From Chryseobacterium gambrini (GTDB lineage Bacteria; Bacteroidota; Bacteroidia; Flavobacteriales; Weeksellaceae): a DNA stretch of 64,000 nucleotides. The notes beneath the pieces are model-generated. The model did not search any database. It saw only the letters and a list, made by a program, of their open reading frames with translations, and was not told the DNA's origin. Numbering within the stretch: the stretch's first letter is position 1; the number at the start of each line of letters is the position of its first letter. Of the stretch, positions 60,080 to 64,000 are shown one piece after another. The DNA lies in assembly GCF_900156825.1 (NCBI RefSeq), contig NZ_FTOV01000003.1, positions 248,001-312,000 on the forward strand. Direction: 5' to 3'. The position numbers were made by a program, and so were the translations under genes.

Positions 60080-61213
60080 TTATTGAAATAATTTTACCGT
60101 TTCATTCACCAGAAATTTCACCTGATCCGGTCTTCCCCTGTCGTTTTTCGGAAGATTATTATAGCTTCCTGTCCTTACAATCACCATATCATGTTCCGGA
60201 ATCATAATGATGTATTGTCCCTGAAGTCCCAAAAAATAATAATGCTTTATAGGATTGTCATGATTGATCCAGAATCCCATTCCGTAAATTTCCTCAGAAT
60301 TTTTAGTCGGAGTACGCATTGTATTGATGAAGTCCGGATTTAAAATCTGCTTATCCTCAACTTTTCCGTCGTTAAGAAATAACTTCCCCAGTTTTGCAAA
60401 ATCTCTGGAATTGGAATGGATACAGCAGTATGTTTTTTCCATTCCGCTTTCGTCCGTGCTCCATGTTGCATTTTGCTCCATTCCCATCGGAATCCAGAAT
60501 TTTTCGGATAAATAACTTGCCAAAGACTGTCCGACAGCTTTTTTAATGGCAAAACCTAAAAGCTGCGTAGAACCGCTCTGATATTCAAATCTTTCTCCCG
60601 GATTTTCTTTAAATTTCCTTGAAAAAGTGGCGTTCATTAAATTTTTTCCGTAATAAGCTTTCGCATTGGGAAGGAAAGGATTCTTGTAATTTTCATCCCA
60701 GTCCAGTCCGGATTCCATCTGAGCCAGATTTTTTAACGTTAAATTTTTAGCAAAATCTTTATTTTTAAATTCCTCAAAATAATCCGAAAACTTATCATCA
60801 AGACTTTTAATTTTTCCCTCTTCCAGCGCTTTGCCCAAAAGCATTACCGTAACGGCTTTTGCCATAGAGAAAGAATTGGTTTTCGATAGCTGATTGTAGC
60901 CGTTCCAATACTCTTCGTGAAGCAGCTTTCCGTTTTTCACCACAATAAAAGATGCGGTATTGGAATGTGCTAAATCTTCAACGATATTTTTCGGTAATTG
61001 TTTTTTGTTGTATTCGGGAGATTCTTCCCAAAGTTCAGGAGATTCTGTAGCGATGAGGTTGCCGGAAAACAATGTTCCGTCATCAATATTGGCACTGAGT
61101 TTTCCCCTTAAATAGGTTTTGGATATTCCGTTGAAAATATAACCATATCCCAAAACATAAAAGAGAAGTACGGCAATGACAATAAATGTCACAAAATAAA
61201 TAAGAATTGTCAT
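60080..61213 (-). CDS. Membrane-anchored serine hydrolase (class C beta-lactamase fold)
   Basis: This 377-residue protein has an N-terminal transmembrane anchor (about 3-27). The penicillin-binding/beta-lactamase fold shows SxxK as SMAKAV near residue 118, and YQSG near 214 at the Y-x-N/S position. A C-terminal HxG-like motif is not clear. Such proteins act in the periplasm as esterases or D-amino-peptidases; resistance to beta-lactams is not implied. It is the first gene of a pair with the YdeI-like gene. Confidence 0.85.
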   Translation of the reverse strand: MTILIYFVTFIVIAVLLFYVLGYGYIFNGISKTYLRGKLSANIDDGTLFSGNLIATESPELWEESPEYNKKQLPKNIVEDLAHSNTASFIVVKNGKLLHEEYWNGYNQLSKTNSFSMAKAVTVMLLGKALEEGKIKSLDDKFSDYFEEFKNKDFAKNLTLKNLAQMESGLDWDENYKNPFLPNAKAYYGKNLMNATFSRKFKENPGERFEYQSGSTQLLGFAIKKAVGQSLASYLSEKFWIPMGMEQNATWSTDESGMEKTYCCIHSNSRDFAKLGKLFLNDGKVEDKQILNPDFINTMRTPTKNSEEIYGMGFWINHDNPIKHYYFLGLQGQYIIMIPEHDMVIVRTGSYNNLPKNDRGRPDQVKFLVNETVKLFQ

Positions 61214-61295
61214 AGCAATTGATCTTAAACAAATTTAAAATAAATTTGAAAACATGAAACGAAATGATTTATTTTTGTGATTATTGATGTAAAAG

Positions 61296-62597
61296 ATGAT
61301 GAAAAAACTAATTTCCTTATTGCTTATCCATTTCGTTATCACCGCTTTCGGACAGATGTATAAACCACTCGATACGGCAGATTATGCCCAGAGAAAAGAA
61401 TTTCTGAGAAATTTCGCGGCGAATACCGAAAGTTTAAGCAAAAAAAGCAGATCCGATTATCCCGGAAAGACGGGCAATGAGCTTTCTAAAATTTATAAAG
61501 AATTCGACAAAGAATTTGAAAAAAAAGTGAAAGAAAAAGATTTTGCTTTCAATTCTGTGTTTGATGCAAAGGTTAAAAATCTTATCGAACGGTTAAGAAA
61601 AAACAATTCCCAGATTCCTCAAAATTTAAAAATTCTTATCGCCAAAGACAACACTCCGAATGCATACTGTTTTGCTGACGGAACTTTTGTCATCAATATG
61701 GGGCTTTTCAACTGGCTGAATAATGACGATCAGCTTGCTGCCGTAATTTCCCATGAATTAGGACATAAAATTTCCGAGCATACGCTGAAAACTTTTCTGA
61801 GCATGATCGAACAGGATAAAATGGACAAAATGGTTGTTCAGGATATAAAATCGGCGAAGGAAAACCGTAATCAGAGGGCTTTTGATGTGATGAAAAACAG
61901 AATCTACAGAAAAGGGGCGGAAAACAGAAAACAGGAAATGCAGGCGGATTCTTTAGGATATGTGGTTTTTAAAAACAGTGATTTTAAAAAAGCAGAATAT
62001 GTAAATGCTCTGAAAAGACTGGAAGATTTCGATACCATTTCGCCAAGAGAGCTGAAAGTGGAAACTTACAAAAAATACTTTAACCTTCCCAAACAGGAAT
62101 TTAAAGACAAATGGCTTAAAAAAGAAGATTTTTCTCTGTATAATTACAATCATTTCAAGGAAAAGCTGAATAAAGATTCTCTGAGATCGCATCCTGAAAT
62201 GGTTTTAAGAATCAATAACCTCAAAAAATTGTTTCCTGAACTTAAAAATGATGTTCCGGATGAACAACCTTCCGATTCTTATTCTACGGTAGAAAAAATC
62301 GCAAGAATGGAAACCTTGCCTAATTTTTATCACTCTGAAGATTACGGAGTCGGAATTTATGCGAGTCTTCAGTTTTTGCAGGATAATGAAGAGGAAAAGT
62401 ATTACAAAAACTGGCTCGGAAAATGTTTCGCCAAGATTTATGAAGCGAGAAAAAACTACAATTTAAATCGATATTTAGATCGTGTAGATCCCAAAAATCA
62501 AAGTGAAAGTTATCAGCAGTTCCTGAACTTTATGTGGAACCTGAGTCTTGATGAAATTAAAAATATTGCAGATTATTATCAAACGACAGAATCCTGA
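61296..62597 (+). CDS. Exported M48-family metallopeptidase
   Basis: This 433-residue protein has a signal peptide (MMKKLISLLLIHFVITAFG). The zinc site is SHELGHKISEH near residue 151, and the third ligand Glu is in EMQADSLGY near 210, the E-x-x-x-D pattern of the M48/HtpX-BepA group. It probably takes part in periplasmic protein quality control. The C-terminal 200 residues are helical and Lys-rich and lack a recognised TPR. It is a single gene with an overlapping terminator. Confidence 0.88.
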   Translation: MMKKLISLLLIHFVITAFGQMYKPLDTADYAQRKEFLRNFAANTESLSKKSRSDYPGKTGNELSKIYKEFDKEFEKKVKEKDFAFNSVFDAKVKNLIERLRKNNSQIPQNLKILIAKDNTPNAYCFADGTFVINMGLFNWLNNDDQLAAVISHELGHKISEHTLKTFLSMIEQDKMDKMVVQDIKSAKENRNQRAFDVMKNRIYRKGAENRKQEMQADSLGYVVFKNSDFKKAEYVNALKRLEDFDTISPRELKVETYKKYFNLPKQEFKDKWLKKEDFSLYNYNHFKEKLNKDSLRSHPEMVLRINNLKKLFPELKNDVPDEQPSDSYSTVEKIARMETLPNFYHSEDYGVGIYASLQFLQDNEEEKYYKNWLGKCFAKIYEARKNYNLNRYLDRVDPKNQSESYQQFLNFMWNLSLDEIKNIADYYQTTES

Positions 62598-62617
62598 CCG
62601 AAGGTCAGGATTCTTAT
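62590..62617. terminator. Terminator overlapping the M48 stop codon
   Basis: AATCCTGACC-gaa-GGTCAGGATT followed by CTTATT; the stem includes the TGA stop codon of the M48 gene. The convergent gene ends 24 nt beyond, so it may serve both. Confidence 0.7.
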
Positions 62618-62641
62618 TGAGTATAAAATTTAAATCAACGC

Positions 62642-64000
62642 TTAATAATTCAGTCTTTCCAGACGGATTTTATTGAATTTTTCTTTTTCATTGAATTCAC
62701 GAAGCAGAATGTAGCCTTCTTTCGCTACATACGGCGTTACCACATAATTATCTTTTTCTGAAATAGGAACGACTTCCTGTTTGAATTTTCCGTCAATAAT
62801 CGTATTGATGAAAAGATTCCACTTCTTTTCTTTGGTTACCTGATCTTTCTGATAATCGCGGAAGAAAAAGACAACGTCTTTTCCGTCATTCAGATATTGA
62901 GAAAAAAGATAATCGCTGTTTACCCACTTGGATTTTTCTTTTTCAAAAACCTGTACATCTTTTACCTTAAAATCTTTATCGGTGTTAATGTAAACCAGAT
63001 CGGTTGTTTTCGGAGCATTGTACTGTCCTGCAGGTTTGAATTTCTCCGAAAGAATTCCAACACTGCCGTCGCTCATAAAATACGCATCCTTCGTCTGAAG
63101 ATAATAGCCGTTTTCTACGCCTCCGTCTGCGCTCAGTTTTGGAATGTGGTTGGAAAGATCCGGTTTGTAGCTGATGGTTTTCAGATCTACATTATAATTG
63201 TTTTTATCAAGGATAAATCTTGCAAAGCCTCTGTTCTCTTTGGAAATATAATTTCTTCCCAGCAAAACTACTTTATCATCAAAAGTTTTATCATTATCAA
63301 TTCCGCTTAAAGCATCAATATTATAAATGGTTTCCGGAGAAAGTCCCGTTATCGGTTTGTTGGAAAGTTCTTTTCCTGTCTTCATATCAATCACTACAAG
63401 AGAAAATGTTTTGTCGTCATCATTTACCTTTCTCAGGATTCCGTAGATGCGGTTTTCGTCCTTTTCCAAAATGGAAAGGTCGGAAAATACTTTTTTATCT
63501 CCGTTTGTATTGTAGCTGTATCGCCAGATTTCTTTCTTATTGTCATCAAATTTTATCAGGCTGTTTTTATTGATGTATTTTCCGTAATCGTTGTATTCTA
63601 AAGCCAGATAACCGCCTTCTTTAATTTCTCCGACTACGGAAACATAATTGTATCCTTTCTCTTTCTTCTCGGCGCGGTTTTCTTTTCTTTCTTCTTTAAA
63701 AGTTTTGGGCTGTGAGATTTCTTTAAACGTTCCGTCTTCCTGATAATCGTAATACACTTTGGGCTTTACTGTATTGGTTTTAGGATCAATAACCATGGAA
63801 ACAGGAGCCGCTGCATCTTTGGAAAAAGCCTGAAGATAATTGATGTCCGAAGGCTGAAGAATAATCTGCCCTTTAAAATCCACATATCCGAAATAATTGG
63901 AAACCAGAAGTCCCGCTTCAAATTCTTTATTGGCAACCGGATTCAGGTTTTTATCTAAAATAACGTATTCGAATTTCTGTTTTTTATTGTCTGTTTTTCC
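62642..64000 (-). CDS. Large hypothetical protein, 5' end outside the window
   Basis: The frame stays open to base 64000, so the N-terminus is missing; at least 452 codons are seen. A GTG at 63883 is internal. The sequence has many short beta strands with repeats of the type YNYVSVVGEIKEGGYLALEY and GIDNDKTFDDKVVLLGRNYI, suggesting a beta-propeller or similar extracytoplasmic fold; a signal peptide would lie upstream of the window. No family was recognised. Confidence 0.65.
   Translation of the reverse strand, partial: GKTDNKKQKFEYVILDKNLNPVANKEFEAGLLVSNYFGYVDFKGQIILQPSDINYLQAFSKDAAAPVSMVIDPKTNTVKPKVYYDYQEDGTFKEISQPKTFKEERKENRAEKKEKGYNYVSVVGEIKEGGYLALEYNDYGKYINKNSLIKFDDNKKEIWRYSYNTNGDKKVFSDLSILEKDENRIYGILRKVNDDDKTFSLVVIDMKTGKELSNKPITGLSPETIYNIDALSGIDNDKTFDDKVVLLGRNYISKENRGFARFILDKNNYNVDLKTISYKPDLSNHIPKLSADGGVENGYYLQTKDAYFMSDGSVGILSEKFKPAGQYNAPKTTDLVYINTDKDFKVKDVQVFEKEKSKWVNSDYLFSQYLNDGKDVVFFFRDYQKDQVTKEKKWNLFINTIIDGKFKQEVVPISEKDNYVVTPYVAKEGYILLREFNEKEKFNKIRLERLNY

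Noticed and set aside
60080..61213. Beta-lactamase resistance gene
   Set aside because: It has SxxK but only YQSG in place of Y-x-N and no clear third motif; general serine hydrolases of this fold are far more common.
1..64000. tRNA gene as attachment site for the element
   Set aside because: No tRNA cloverleaf was recognised at either junction; the target is the umuC coding sequence.

Overview
The window is AT-rich DNA from a Bacteroidota member, most likely a Chryseobacterium-like Weeksellaceae. The signs are a type III glutamine synthetase, secreted proteins with short Lys-rich signal peptides, type III pantothenate kinase, TANNTTTG-type -7 promoter elements, A-rich start contexts in place of strong Shine-Dalgarno sequences, and the style of the protein families. 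No rRNA, tRNA or CRISPR array was recognised.

Layout. (1) 1-14.3 kb is core chromosome: the end of PBP2 (mrdA) and rodA, a pentapeptide-repeat protein, an NlpC/P60 lipoprotein, type III glutamine synthetase, a two-domain protein with a nucleoside-phosphorylase-like C-terminus, a DinB-like protein, an M1 peptidase, coaX, tadA and a TonB-C-like protein. (2) 14.3-22.8 kb is a cassette around a WYL-domain regulator. It holds tail-fibre-like and leucine-rich-repeat proteins sharing one N-terminal module, a patatin-like phospholipase, a small membrane protein and an M15 endolysin-like peptidase. Five promoters here carry the same 17-bp palindromic site, always with 14 nt between TTTTG and the -7 box, so I read the cassette as one regulon. 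(3) 23.1-26.7 kb holds three secreted, repetitive, tail-fibre-like proteins in an operon. (4) 26.7-27.9 kb holds an S24/LexA-like regulator and the divergent umuC, which is cut after codon 103.

(5) 27.85-58.48 kb is an inserted element of about 30.6 kb. The rest of umuC resumes at 58.48 kb, both junctions carry the 7-bp repeat AATTGAT, and three overlapping tyrosine recombinases (recombinase-in-trio organisation) lie at the right end. Cargo: a redox and electrophile-type set (HxlR and TetR regulators, SDRs, alpha/beta hydrolases, a flavodoxin-like quinone reductase, old yellow enzyme, quinone oxidoreductases, DoxX proteins), a DUF1016 nuclease bounded by inverted repeats, IS remnants, a putAbiC-like membrane protein paired with an HEAGH metallopeptidase-like protein, a serine recombinase, and a second S24 regulator divergent from dinB and a dnaE2-like polymerase. 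The element therefore breaks the host lesion-bypass polymerase gene while bringing its own bypass cassette under a near-identical regulator and identical operators.

(6) 59.4-64 kb returns to core-like genes: YdeI-like protein, serine hydrolase, M48 peptidase, and a large protein running off the window. All calls come from reading the sequence and recalling families; no database search was run.
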